A DNA stretch of 64,000 nucleotides, taken from assembly GCA_026545765.1 (NCBI GenBank), contig CM048840.1, positions 90,114,877 to 90,178,876 on the forward strand. Direction: 5' to 3'. The DNA comes from Plantago major. Taxonomy: Eukaryota; Streptophyta; Magnoliopsida; Lamiales; Plantaginaceae. Made by a program: the position numbers and the translations under genes. The notes below the pieces were generated by a model. The model saw only the letters and a program-made list of their open reading frames with translations, had not been told where the DNA came from and did not search any database. Every line of letters begins with the position of its first letter. Position 1 is the stretch's first letter. Below, piece by piece: positions 47,701 through 58,658 of this stretch.

Positions 47701-48410
47701 AGCCAAAACTTATGGGCTACTAGTTAGTAGTCATTAAAAGTCGCAATTGGAATAACTTTTAAGTATTTTAGATAGTTTAAATCATTTGAAAATCACTCCA
47801 TGGGTAGTTTTCTAATAATCCTAGCTTTTTACACACATGCAAGAATCCAAACTCCAATGAATGATTGAAATATGTCCCTAATTATTGTAGGACGATAATA
47901 CGTTGCTAAATTTTTAATGGTTGCGTCAGACCATATTTCTGTAAATATTTTAACGTCGGACCATATATCCGTCGCTATTTTATCACCTGACCAAATTTCC
48001 GTCGCTATTTTAGCGGCACTCACTTTAGCGACCTTTTGAAACGCTAATAGGGACTCCGAGTACATATAGTCTGATCCCAATTAGCAGATTCATGATACAT
48101 ACTCCTTTGTCCACGTCTAATAAAAGGCTTACTTAATTAAAAGATGATATAATTCCAACAAAATAACAATAAAATATTGACGATAACTAATGATTAAGTT
48201 CTGCCTGCCACATGCGCAAAAGTCCGAGTGCTGTGTGATGCCATAATTTCCTTCATAGACTTATTTATTCTCCTTCATTTTATTAAAAAATCAAAGATAA
48301 CATATAACATCCCAATCAATATAATACTCGTGCCCCATCCGTTTAGTTTTCTAAGGTGCTACCTTGATTCACCCAATTTTAAGTTATTTATTTGAAATTA
48401 TCAACAGATC
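44736..48410. other. Right palindrome arm, mirrored unidentified sequence
   Basis: Reverse complement of 39385-42889, including the same short frames (45490-45266, 46728-46462 and 48080-47829, all minus). The stretch 45620-45765 is present only here. Nothing recognisable as a full gene. Confidence 0.55.
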
Positions 48411-48419
48411 GAAATATTA

Positions 48420-49929
48420 ATAGAGAGAATACCCAATAGCATAATTAGTTCAATTTATTGATAGGGCTGACACAATCACATACGATTTGTTCCGTGTTTT
48501 GAATGTAATCCAAAGTTTAAAAATGTTGACATGGACAGTCAAATTTTACAGGATTATGCTTAGGTGGAAATTTCTTGACTTGTGTCAATGTACCCATCAT
48601 CTCTTTTGACTTGAAATATTATTTAAAATTTTTTAAAATTATTTAAGATGTTATAAAATTATTTCAGATTATTACAAAAAAAATACGAAAATTTCAAAAT
48701 TTTAAAAGGTGTGAACACTAAAATCGTTTACAAATAAACGTTTTGTGAGACAAATCAACCTTATCCCCGTCAATCCTGATATATAAAAATGAGTCCCCTC
48801 TCACTAATCTGCGACTTAGGAAGACTTGGAGATAATATGTCACACTCTCTTGACCAAAGCTGAGGAGTCGCTTGCTCATAGAAGCCGACCTCCTTGACTT
48901 GATAAGAATCGTGTGTTCTCTACTGACTATCAAAGCCGTCTTGTCGGACCGACCCTACCCAAACAGGTCCAATCATGTGCTTCAACACTAACTATGAGAA
49001 CTACTCACTAGGGGACAGAAAGATAGAAATCGCCGACCTGACTGGGAGCCGACTTCCTAAGGGTCTCAGGCCACTGCGTTATCTAAATGCGTCACCTTAC
49101 AACGACTATACGTGTCACAAGGTGATTGATTCGACCAACCTCCAACCAACCGCCGGACAAAGGCATTTACTCCCATTTAAGTGACCTACCACAAATATAC
49201 TTCTCTCTAACCTACTCGACTCCATTTTGTCCGACTAGGTGTGTTGAATCATACGACCGGTTTGTCCTAGGCAATTCGGCTAAAAAGGGTCTAACCCTAC
49301 CTTATCTCGCAGGTCCAGGTTCTATTCCGAAGTTCTAAGTGCATTCTCTTTGCCTAACCTAAGTTTAGGGACTTAACCATTTATATACCACATCAAATCC
49401 TATTACAATAATCCCCCAAAAATATAAACATTGCATGACAGAATTTAGACATGCGACTAACAAACAACTAGCTAACGCTACTACCTGCTAATACGAATAC
49501 ATTGGTGCACAAACCGGAATAGAAATATTTCCAGTAAATTAAACTCAAATAACATTCATATGTTCAAGCATCCATGCCAACATCCATAAACATTTAAGTC
49601 AGATTACATCCATAAAATCAAACATCCATGTCAACATCCATACAGTAACAAAACATTAAATTCAGAAAACGTTTTTACCATTACGTTTTAAATTATCTAA
49701 ATTTTCATTTATTAATAATTTAAAAAATTAAATAATATTTATAGTTAAAAGAGCTGATGTGTACGTTGACCTAGGTCAAAAAAATTCTACCTAAGCATAA
49801 TATTGTAAAATTGGACTGTCCATACCAACATTTATAAACTTTGAACTAAAAATTACAACAAAACATAAATCGTATGTGTTTGTGGCAGCCCTGTCAATAA
49901 ATTGGACTATTTATGTCATTCTCCCGATC
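48420..49929 (+). mobile_element. Long-TIR MULE-like element, complete copy (1.5 kb)
   Basis: Inverted ends of about 200 bp: the left end (48420-48640) runs through gagaatacccaatagc, caatttattgatagggctg, cacaatcacatacgattt and gcttaggtggaaatttcttg. The right end (49725-49929), read in reverse, has gagaatgacataaatagtcc, caatttattgacagggctg, cacaaacacatacgattt and gcttaggtagaatttttttg. The 9-bp flanks GAAATATTA (48411-48419) and GAGATATTA (49930-49938) differ by one base, fitting a MULE-type target duplication. It has no transposase gene, so it is non-autonomous. The right end extends about 125 bp beyond the palindrome arm. Confidence 0.65.
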
Positions 49930-49995
49930 GAGATATTAACCAACTCTGTTTAAACTATTTTAATTATCCATGATATCTGCTTGAATATTTTCTTT

Positions 49996-51015
49996 CGGGG
50001 AAATTACGTTTCTTACCCCTTAAATTTGGGCCAATTACAGTTTAGTCCCTTCTATTCAAACAATTACAGTTACACCCAAAACCTGATTTTTGAGTTGACT
50101 AGAAATAAAATAAATGGAAAAGAAAATTAGTTGGACTTAGTTGCAATTTACAATCTTCAATTTACTACACATTTGACTCTAATATTTTTATAAATTGCAA
50201 CAATGACTTAATATTATTATAAATTAAACCCCAATAAAATTAATTTTTCAAAACATACCCAATTTTGTTTTTCTTCTTCCTCCTCCATCTTCTTCTTCTT
50301 TCTTAAAAAAAGCTCCGATCGGAGTTATGCTGGAGTTGTTTTACACCTCCGGTGAGGAGCTATTACAGCATCAAATTGGAGTTGTTACACCTCCGACTGG
50401 GAGCTATTATAGCTCCTCATCGGAGCTATTTGCAGCTCCGATTTGGAGCTGTCAAACAGCTCCAACAGGAGAAGTAAAACATCTCTCCAAATCGGAATAT
50501 ATGACTCATGAGAGCAAGCAGATCCGATTGTGGAACAATGCAATCGAGATGTTCTGACTCGTTGAGCTAATGACTTCGATTTGAGTCATTTTACAACTCG
50601 GTTTGAGTCATATAATATAGAGCTCCGATCGGAGCTATTCACAACTCCGATCGAAACTTTTTTAAGAAGGAAGAATAAGAAGTTGATCGAGATTGGAGTT
50701 GGTGGTGGTGGAAGATGGTGGTTGGAGGTGGTGGAAGATGGTTGAAGATGATGAGTATTTATATTTGAAAAAATGAAAATTTTGGGGTTTGTTTGTGAGT
50801 TAGAAAGGTTTTGGAGTTTATTTTGCAATAAGGGTTAATTAATGAATTATACAATTATAAAAAGAAGATAAAATAGGAGAAAAAGTTGACTTTTTGGCCT
50901 ATCTGTAATTACAATATTTTTTGTGTGTAAAAAATGGGTTGATCTGTAATAGTTTGAGTAGAAGGGACTAAAGTGACAAGAAGCTATATTGCAGGGGTGG
51001 TATTTGTAATTTTCC
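49996..51015. mobile_element. Non-autonomous MULE-type element (1.0 kb)
   Basis: Ends are inverted repeats of about 80 bp: left ggggaaattac...tttagtcccttctattcaaac, right (read in reverse) ggaaaattac...tttagtcccttctactcaaac. The 9-bp flanks ATTTTCTTT (49987-49995) and ATTTTCTCT (51016-51024) match at eight of nine bases. The inside has a second inverted pair (cttcttctttcttaaaaaaagctcc near 50296 against its mirror near 50655) and many copies of gagct/agctccgatcggagct. A 76-codon frame (50327-50557) lies in this repeat and is probably chance. Confidence 0.75.
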
Positions 51016-51024
51016 ATTTTCTCT

Positions 51025-51936
51025 TAATCCTTTCAATACATGCATCATGCATGGTCTCTACAAAACGTAGTCATTTATTAATATATTTCACAACTTCCTG
51101 CTCAACATAAATCCTAACATGCCAACACGTGTGGTATGGTCCAATTGACAACGTTCAGTATTGTTAAGTGACTCTAATAATATATTTGTAATGCGATTTT
51201 AACGGATCGGATTTACAGACTTTAACAGAAATAGTAACTTTAATTGAGTTGAGTTTTTATATATTTGAGATAAGTTAAAAATTTTAAAGGGTTTATAGAG
51301 TTGGCATGTAGAGTATGTAAAAATGGAATTATGTGTGCAAGTTTTTTTAACGTTATTGATTGATTTCAATATTGTTTGATTGGTTAAGGTTGTTATAATG
51401 AAATAAAAAGGTACATATAAAAGGAGTAGGTGGAGAGAGGAAATGTAATTGAGTTGGGAATAGTATGTAGATTAAAATAAATACTATTCTAACTCGATTA
51501 TAGTAGCAAGCCAAATACAATTGCATGTCCCAGTCAATTTTAGTTGAACTTAAATTTTATCCAAACACTCTCCAATTGATTTATAATGTTTTCCCTATTA
51601 TGTTTATCCCTGTACGTTCAGATATCCTTTCTCGGACTATCCCGATTTTACCATTAACAAAAAATGTCCCTTTTCCACACTCTTCGTACCTACCCTTAAT
51701 CTCGCATACAAATACACCTTTTAAACTTACAGTCCGATACCACACTCTCGGAATGTAAGAAAAGGGGGGGGGGAGGGAGGGAGAGAGTTAAGATAAGGAC
51801 GTCAAAGGGCACGGACTAAACTCCATTTTTCTTCTTATGAGGGACGGATTGAATGAAAAACAAAATGTTCTCTCCACTTTAAACTATAGTTCCACTACTA
51901 TGTTCTACTAAGATACTTGGAAACTAGGGGGAGATA
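51025..51936. other. Intergenic stretch with a small hairpin
   Basis: No gene seen. 51448-51466 and 51481-51499 form a near-perfect hairpin stem (attgagttgggaatagtat and its mirror) that may be a MITE remnant. A G run (51765-51774) with ggga repeats follows. The last 15 bases (actagggggagata) are purine-rich and look like a polypurine tract for the LTR that starts at 51937. Confidence 0.5.
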
Positions 51937-52774
51937 TGTTGATACGGAAATATGTCCAATCCGTCATAGATGTCTTTGGAGCGTATCCTAAGGCGTATTA
52001 AGCTGTCTAAGGTCAAAAGGCTCAAGGTCCGACCTAAGGTTCCTTTGGAGTTAATTTTCTTGAAATAAGAAATAAGAACCTTGGCCTTCAAGACAAGCGG
52101 TCCGACCCAGAGACGTTGAGTCGGACATATGACACTGACCTCATAAGGAACCATGTGAACTGGCACCAAGAGAGAAGGAAAGGTCCGAGGCTAGCAAGGT
52201 CTGAACCACAATACTTTTGGAGATTGTTTAAGTTGTCTTACAATCAAAGCGAGTACTGCTCGGATCATTGCGCCGGACCTACCCTTTCGGACGAAGGTCC
52301 GAAACGGACATCAGAAGTCTCTAATCTATCAAGGAAAGACTAAACTACACTCGAAAGCTCAAAAGGAAAATGGGTGAAGTCTTCTTAATGGGCCATGGAC
52401 CTAACAGAACCTTGTTAGCGCAATCCGGAGCCTTACACTTGGCACGATCTCGTGAAGCTCTTCCTTTTTGGGAGAAGCCTATATATATGGCACACATTTC
52501 CATATAAACGGTAAGTCATCATTATGAACTAATCCCGATCACTATACAGAGCAGATCTTCAGTCTCTCTCAAGTAAAGTCTTTACCCCGTTTGACACTTA
52601 GCAAATCAGGTCTACAGTTCTAACCCCCCCCCCCCCCCCAAAGTTACTTATGCAGGTTCTTACTTTCTAGTTCTTTGGAGTGCTTTGGACCCTAACTTTG
52701 GACTCTCTACAGAGATTTGGACTTAGCGATTTAGGAAGAACTTATTAAGTGTTTGGGGGACTTTACCCTCAACA
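51937..52774 (+). mobile_element. Orphan LTR, probably Ty3/gypsy (838 bp)
   Basis: Starts TGTTGATACGG and ends TTTACCCTCAACA. A purine-rich tract lies directly before it, as for a 3' LTR. After it stands ggcgcacc, which resembles a worn gypsy-type primer site, as for a 5' LTR. No target duplication is visible (agata against ggcgc), so it is not a clean solo LTR. tatatatatgg at 52480 is the promoter candidate. A run of about 17 C lies at 52624-52640. No internal genes remain nearby. Confidence 0.6.
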
Positions 52775-52859
52775 GGCGCACCTAAAGTATTACACCAATC
52801 GACCTATATATTTCCACAGTGTGGGAGAAAAACCCTGGTAACCGATATATTTTTAATAT

Positions 52860-53760
52860 TTACATAGAGGCCCCGGGTTAATACCTGACCCGTAAATCAG
52901 AATTCCAAAAATCGTGGGTGTATCGGTTCATATTTTGAAACGATCATTTTTTATAAGATCATTTTTTAAGTTTACCAACTTCAAGTATAACGGAGTTATA
53001 CTGGTTAAGGCCCGACCCGTGCACCATGGATTCTGGTCAGGACCCCACCTGTGAATATTTTAAGTTTAGGGATCAGGGTTGCACTGTTTAGGTATATTTC
53101 CTGGTGTAAAGTCAGGTCAAGCCTATGTACGCCCTGGTCCATCAGTACTAGATTAACCTGCAAAAAACGTGGTAACTAGAAATATAAGGACTTCATTGGC
53201 CCACCGCCCCCGGTGTCAAACTGGGTTAAGACCTGATCCGTAAATCAGAATTCCATAAATGGTGGATTTATATCATTTTTTAAGCTTACCAACTTCGAGT
53301 ATTGCCCGGAGTTATACTGGTTAAGGCCCGACCCGTGCAGCATCTACATTAAAATTATAATGTCTACCCTGGACAGTTCAGGGTTGCATTGTTTAGGTAT
53401 ATTTCCCGGTGTAAAAACGTGGGAAAATGATGCTTGTGATAAAAATTATAATGACCCAGTGTCAAACTGGGTTAAGACCTGACCCGTAAATCAGAATTCC
53501 ATAAATCGTGGGTTTATATCATTTTTTAAGCTTAGAAGCTTTGAGTGTGGCCCGGAGTTATACTATACTGGTTAAGGCCTGACCCATGCAGCATCTACGT
53601 GAAAATTATAATGTCTACCCTGGACAGTTCAGGGTAGCATTGTTTATGTATATTTCCTGGTGTAAAAATGTGGGAAAACGATGCTTGTGCTAAAAATATA
53701 ATGACTTCATTGGCCCATAGAAATATTTCCAGCAATAAATATTTACGTGAATCAACCTTC
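52860..53760 (+). repeat. ~247-bp tandem repeat array (about 3 imperfect copies)
   Basis: Landmark words recur in order: gacctgaycccgtaaatcagaattcc at about 52885, 53231 and 53477, and ggttaaggcccgacccgtgcagcatctac at 53006 (diverged), 53320 and 53569. Spacing of the last two is 246-249 bp. Each unit has a ctggacagttcagggttgcattgtttaggtatatttcc block. More diverged fragments continue to about 54080. No coding frame. Confidence 0.85.
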
Positions 53761-54650
53761 TAATATTTACGAAGAGGCTTGTGCAAATTTCCTAGCCCCT
53801 AGTGTCAAACTGACGTCAGACATGACCCGTAAACCAGACTTCCAAAAATCGTGGATTTAGGGTTCAGGGTTTAGATGCTACACCGGAAGTTGTTAATAAG
53901 ATCATTTTGTAAGCAACCTGTATACTAAAAATATAATTACTTCACCGATATATTTCGTCCGATCCACCGATATATTTTTAATAAGATCATTCATACTATC
54001 GACCCGACCCGTGAATCAACCTTCCAATATTTACGAAGAGGCTTGTGCAATTTTCCTAGCCCGTAAATCAAACTACCTAACATCGTGGGGTTTATATTTT
54101 AATTAGACCATTTTGTTACATCGAGATTATATTTTAATTAGATCATTTTGTAAGCAACCTCTATATTAAAAATATAATGACTGCACTGGCTCAACTAAAT
54201 CGATGCTACTGTAACGGCCCCCAGTCCACCGATTACACTGGTCGAGGCGTGACTCCGTGGATCAAACTTGCAAAAATTGGATAAGAGGCCTACGTCTATT
54301 GGCAACAGAATTGCCACATAATATAAAAAGAGGCCTACCTCTTTTTTAATGATTTGAGACGGTTGCCACATACTATAATAAGTCTCCTTCAAGATGCATA
54401 TTCTCAAAAACATTAAAAAAACCCAAATATATCACCACCAGGCAACAACTTCCATTCGTTCAACAAGACGAACATGAAAGTAGACGACATACACGTCGAT
54501 CGAAAAATATAGATACAAAATATAAGTACAGGGGAAAGGGGTGTTGGGCTTTATCCCGGGCACCAGTGAAGTTATGTGCTAGCGGCACAGGGTAACCATG
54601 ATATGATGGGACTATTGTCTTATACAACCATATATAGAAAGAAATCACAG
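53761..54650. other. Diverged repeat DNA and 3' flank of the MULE gene
   Basis: Fragments of the 247-bp repeat (gacccgtaaaccagacttcc at 53824, cccgacccgtgaatcaaccttcc at 54003) mixed with AT-rich DNA. Two copies of an ataatataaaaagaggcctacctcttt-type stretch occur at 54286 and 54318. No gene; the MULE's own terminal repeat is not identified here. Confidence 0.5.
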
Positions 54651-54657
54651 AGCCGGA

Positions 54658-57600
54658 TCAGAGGGCATCCTGGTAGGTTGCCCAGTAATGGTTGCCGTAC
54701 TTGCCACACCGAGCACAGAGGTACCTCTTCTGTTTCGACTCACCCTAATTAGACCTGATCCTCTTCTTCTTAGGCCTTCCAGGCACCTTACGTTCTATCG
54801 GTGGACGGATCTTTCTAGGTTGATTCAGGTCTATGAACTCATGCCGACTACTAGACGGGATAGTTTTGATGTCTGTTCCATACACTTGTAGGTATGAGGT
54901 CACAAAGAACACTGGCTCGATCATGCTCTTGATATCCCACCGAGTAATAGATATGCAAGCCGCAGCATGGGCGCACGGGAATCCCTGAACCTGCCATTGG
55001 TAGCAGCTTCATGTTTTCTTAACCAGGTTGACCTGGTATGAAGTTGATGCCACACGTGAATGGTTAATAAATAATAATATAGGTACAAAAAAGTTCTTGC
55101 CATCTTGAAAAAAGTGATACGAAAATCTAACGACATAGGGCACATACCACAACAGAGTCGCTAGCCAGCACTTCAAACACACCGTGGCGGGTTGTAGGCA
55201 ACAATGTCCAGTTTGTGCCCATTGCTAGCTGGGAGTTCCACTTTACTTCCATAACAGGTGTTAGCGCCCCAGTCCATGTATCAGAGTCTTTCCTGCGCTC
55301 GCTGAACCATCGGATGAGCTGAGTCCGGATTGCGTCTAGCATGAATGTTATGGGGAGTGACCTTGGGCCAAGTATCCAGTTGTTGAACAATTATGCTGCG
55401 TTGCTTGTTAGTTCACTGTATCGGTAAACATTTGCTGCATAGTCAACTGCCCATTTGTCCAATGGCAGGTCTTGGAGGAAGTGCTCGGCTTTGTCGCCTC
55501 CCTTCTCGATGAACTTCTTAATTGCGATGTCATGGTAATACGGGCTAGGTGCGTAAGCTGCATCCTTCAGTAACTTGCACATATATCCTCTGTATACTTC
55601 TGAGTACTTTTTGCCGACGTAGATTGTCTTGAGGTTTTTCATAAGGTGATATAGGGAGAAAAAAATGCAAAGGCTTCTCGTATACATCCTTGAATGCGTG
55701 AAGTAGCCCCTCAGCCCGGTCAGATATGAACATCACCTCCCGGTCGTGTTCAGTGTGTGTCCTCAGTTTTTCAGTGAACCATGTACTGTTCTTCGAATTC
55801 TCACATGACACGACGGCGATGGCGACAGGGAAAAGCCCTGGCATAACCAAGGGAAAAAAGTGTTACATCCTGCAAATGTGAGGCGAGGACAAAACGGCAA
55901 ATGTGGAAAAAACAAGGCATGCCATGTTGCCCCATGCCTTAAAATGCACAAAATTGCGGGTGTGTGGGTATCATATGACAACATATGGGGTTTATTATCG
56001 ACGCACGTAACCCTTTAACAGACAATGGTGGGATCATACAAACATACATTATTCTTTTAATTGATAGAACCATAGATAAAGTACGTACCATTGTCCCCAT
56101 CCTTGGCCGTGGCGGCCAGTAAGGTGCCCTTGTACCTGGATTTCATTAATGTGCCATCGACGAATAACATTGGATAGCAATGCCTGAACCCATCAAGAGA
56201 TGCCTTGCAAGCTATAAATATGCGCTTGAACCTGTTGTCCGATGAATCGGTCTCCAGGGTGACAATGCTCCCCGGATTTGTACACAGGATACCATCACTG
56301 TACCATTGGAGCTCGTCGAATGAGTCGTCATAGTTTCCAAATTACTTGTACCTGGCCATCTCAACTCCACGTCATATCTTCTCATATTTGAAGCTGTTGG
56401 CCCATTCTTTTGGAGTCATTTGAGTAAAGAGCCATTGGGCATCCATGGGCCAGTTGTGCCTCTCTAATGAAGAATGACCCCGTGACAGTTGAAATGGACC
56501 CTCTTACAAACCACGCACACCCGGTTTCCTCTCTCTCCTTGTATCGAGCGGTGACATACCGAGCATCATTCTTAATGTAATCAAACCGAACGTTTTGCAG
56601 CGTACTTGACTAATTTACACTGGAACTCCGCCAGTCCACCCTCAAACTCCTGTCCAACTGATTGGATGTAATCTACCCACTTGGCCGACCTGAGTACTTT
56701 GGGCTCTATGCGAGGATTACATGGGTAGCTTGGTTCAGTCGATGTGGTACCCAGATAGAGCTCTCCCTGCGCCTGCCTGGCGAGCCGAGCAGCCTTTTTT
56801 CGTGGTGCATATTCCCTCTTCTTACGGATTGGGAAAACCAGTTCGTCCCACACGTTTGCCGGCATTTGCCTCCTATGAGGTTGATCAACCTCCTCTGGTT
56901 GCATCTGCTCATCACATTCACCCGAACTTGTGTCCGTGCCATGGCTCGTCGATGGTGTGCCATCTACTTTCACACCGGCCCTAGTACTTCGCTTTGTTGA
57001 ACGAAAGTATTCGTTTATAACGGAGTCACGCAGAACATGCTGCTAGGCCGGTGCGTGGAGGCTAACATACACGTGTTTCCTATCCAGCACCTGGCAGAGT
57101 AGGAGCATGTTCTAGAAGTCTGCCTGACAGTTGAGGGAGCACTTTTGCCCTTTGTTGATCTCGAAATTGAAACGATTGGGTGTAGCATCTGATATATCCA
57201 CTGCCCCTGCATCGCGGTGCCAAAAGAAGATGGGCTTTAGTAAGTGCAACCAGATAAAAAAATGGCTCCATACTGTTCAACTCAGAAACTGATAAGAAAC
57301 ATGCCAGTAGAAGACTCATAACTATTGGATAAACATGAGTGGCAAAACAAATGAAAAAACCCCCCACGTGCACGGAAAATTAACCGGGACAACACATACA
57401 ATAGTTGACTGTCGATACAAAATATGCAAAAATTACGCCTGGAGACGCAGGAACTCAGTCAAACTGTGTTGCAATAATTGTTCATTCTCTCCAAAGATGC
57501 AAAAATTAACTCTAAATATGCAAGAGGTCAGACAAACTGCTATCAATAATTCACTCCTATAAACAAACATCAGGCAGCACCACAAACGGCAAATGAAAAA

Positions 57601-58093
57601 TCCCCATGTGCACGAAAAATTAACCGAAACAACACATACAATAATTGGCCAATGACACAAAATATGCAAAAGTTATGCCTAAAGATGCAAGAACTCAGAC
57701 AAAAAACTGTGTTGCAATAATTCACTCCTATAACCCAAAAGACAATAATTGTTCATTCTCTTTAAATAATCCAACAGTCAAATCTAAAGATGCAAGAGTT
57801 CAGGCAAGCTAATTCAGCCGTATAAACAAACATCCGGCAGCACCAAACACCATATAATTGACTATTAACTCAAAAGACGCAAAAATTAACTCTAGAGATG
57901 CAATGTTCGTTCCTACAAACGAACATCAGGATGCATAAATCAAATATAAACTGTAATACAAGAATTAACTGAAGTTATGTACAGATCATCACAAATACAC
58001 CTATGAGGAAACAACAGTGTTCGCCGAATTGAGAATCTCACCTCTAAGCTTTGACACAAATGTGGCAAAATCTGGTGTATGTTTTGCCCCCAT
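54658..58093 (-). pseudogene. MuDR-type (MULE) transposase gene, four exons, decayed
   Basis: Minus strand. Exon 1 (58093-58042) begins MGAKHTPDFATF and ends at a gtgag donor. Exon 2 (57206-56089) holds the N-terminal part and the first catalytic block (FVDGTLMKSRYKGTLL; DGT at about 56162-56151) and ends at a gtacgt donor. Exon 3 (55837-55148) continues in phase with LFPVAIAVVSCEN, ISDRAEGL and NNWILGPRSLPI. Exon 4 (55032-54658) has the SWIM zinc finger (GFPCAHAAACI), a GRPKKKRIRS basic block and a zinc-knuckle-like CARCGKYGNHYW, ending in TGA. All junctions keep phase. In-frame stops occur in exon 2 (in the QADF and HAPA area and further on), exon 3, before the SWIM motif and after KKRIRS. 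A frame change near 55670 separates ISDR from the following helix-rich part. The zinc knuckle lacks its last C. It is an inactivated transposase. Confidence 0.88.
57345..57945. repeat. ~245-bp imperfect tandem repeats inside MULE intron 1
   Basis: The blocks aaaaaccccccacgtgcacggaaaattaaccg (57356) and aaaaatccccatgtgcacgaaaaattaaccg (57595) start successive units. Each unit then shows caaaatatgcaaaa, actgtgttgcaataatt and cctataaacaaacatc words. About two and a half units are present. They belong to the intron 58041-57207 and have no frame. Confidence 0.75.
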
Positions 58094-58587
58094 GTTCTCC
58101 CATGACCCACCGACGATGCAAACGATCATCAGGTCGCTCTAGCTTGTTCCATTTTTACCGATTTTACTGTTTTAACCAATGAAACCCAGGGAACCCTACT
58201 ATTTTGAGCTGAGAAAAGTGCGCCAAATTTGAAGTGAACGAATAAAGTGAGTCAATATTTAGTAAATAAGTCCTCTCAGATTTTGAAATTTGAAAATTGA
58301 CTGTGCACCTGGTCTTAATCAGCATTTAATGAAGCTGCAGACAGCGCGGGCCACACTACACTAGAGCCTAGTATAAGAATTGGACCTATATAGCACATTT
58401 TGTCCACAACTAGGATCCAATATCAACAAATGTGGAGTGGGAAAGCATTGCAACAAAATGGGCCTTCCTACAACAAATTTAAGTCCATTGGAGATTAATA
58501 AATCCATGAAATAATTATTAGATACTATGTTCGCTCAATTCTCAACGTTTTTTTTTAATTATTGATGTGCTGTCTATTTACGAAGGA
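58094..58587. other. 5' flank of the MULE gene
   Basis: Would hold the MULE's promoter and right terminal repeat, but no clear inverted repeat to the left side is found by eye. A gacctatatagcac word (58382-58395) is a weak TATA candidate. No gene. Confidence 0.4.
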
Positions 58588-58658
58588 AAGAAACAAATGA
58601 GACTGATATCTCCATCTTGGTTTTGATCATTGATTGGCTAAAAGGTGCTTGAAGATTA
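58588..58658. repeat. Fragment matching the palindrome arms
   Basis: About 70 bp starting gaaacaaatgagactgatat nearly match 45833-45903 in the right arm (and the mirrored 41873-41940 in the left arm). It runs up to element F, which is inserted in it, so more of this repeat may continue beyond the window. Confidence 0.8.

Larger units (their letters stand above)
38008..49804. repeat. 11.8-kb imperfect palindrome (inverted repeat with ~5-kb arms)
   Basis: The left arm (38008-42993) reappears reverse-complemented as the right arm (44632-49804), around a loop of about 1.64 kb. Landmarks agree in order and spacing: aatattatgcttagg (38008) with cctaagcataatatt (to 49804); ggttggaggttggtcgaatc (38664) with gattcgaccaacctccaacc (49127); the frame starting MGSDYMYSE (39717 plus, 48080 minus); and ggtccaggtccaggattgg (42931) with its mirror near 44680. 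Arms are highly similar with scattered differences. The right arm has about 145 bp (45620-45765) not found in the left. Confidence 0.93.

Noticed and set aside
38008-49804. Palindrome as a single fold-back (FB-type) transposon
   Set aside because: No target duplication surrounds the whole structure, the left end is truncated inside another element, and the right copy of that element extends beyond the arm. An inverted duplication fits better.
50327-50557. 76-codon frame inside the 1.0-kb MULE-type element
   Set aside because: It overlaps repeated gagct/agctcc units and has no recognisable domain.
51937-52774. LTR read as a clean solo LTR
   Set aside because: The five bases on each side (agata, ggcgc) do not match, and a purine tract is present on the left.
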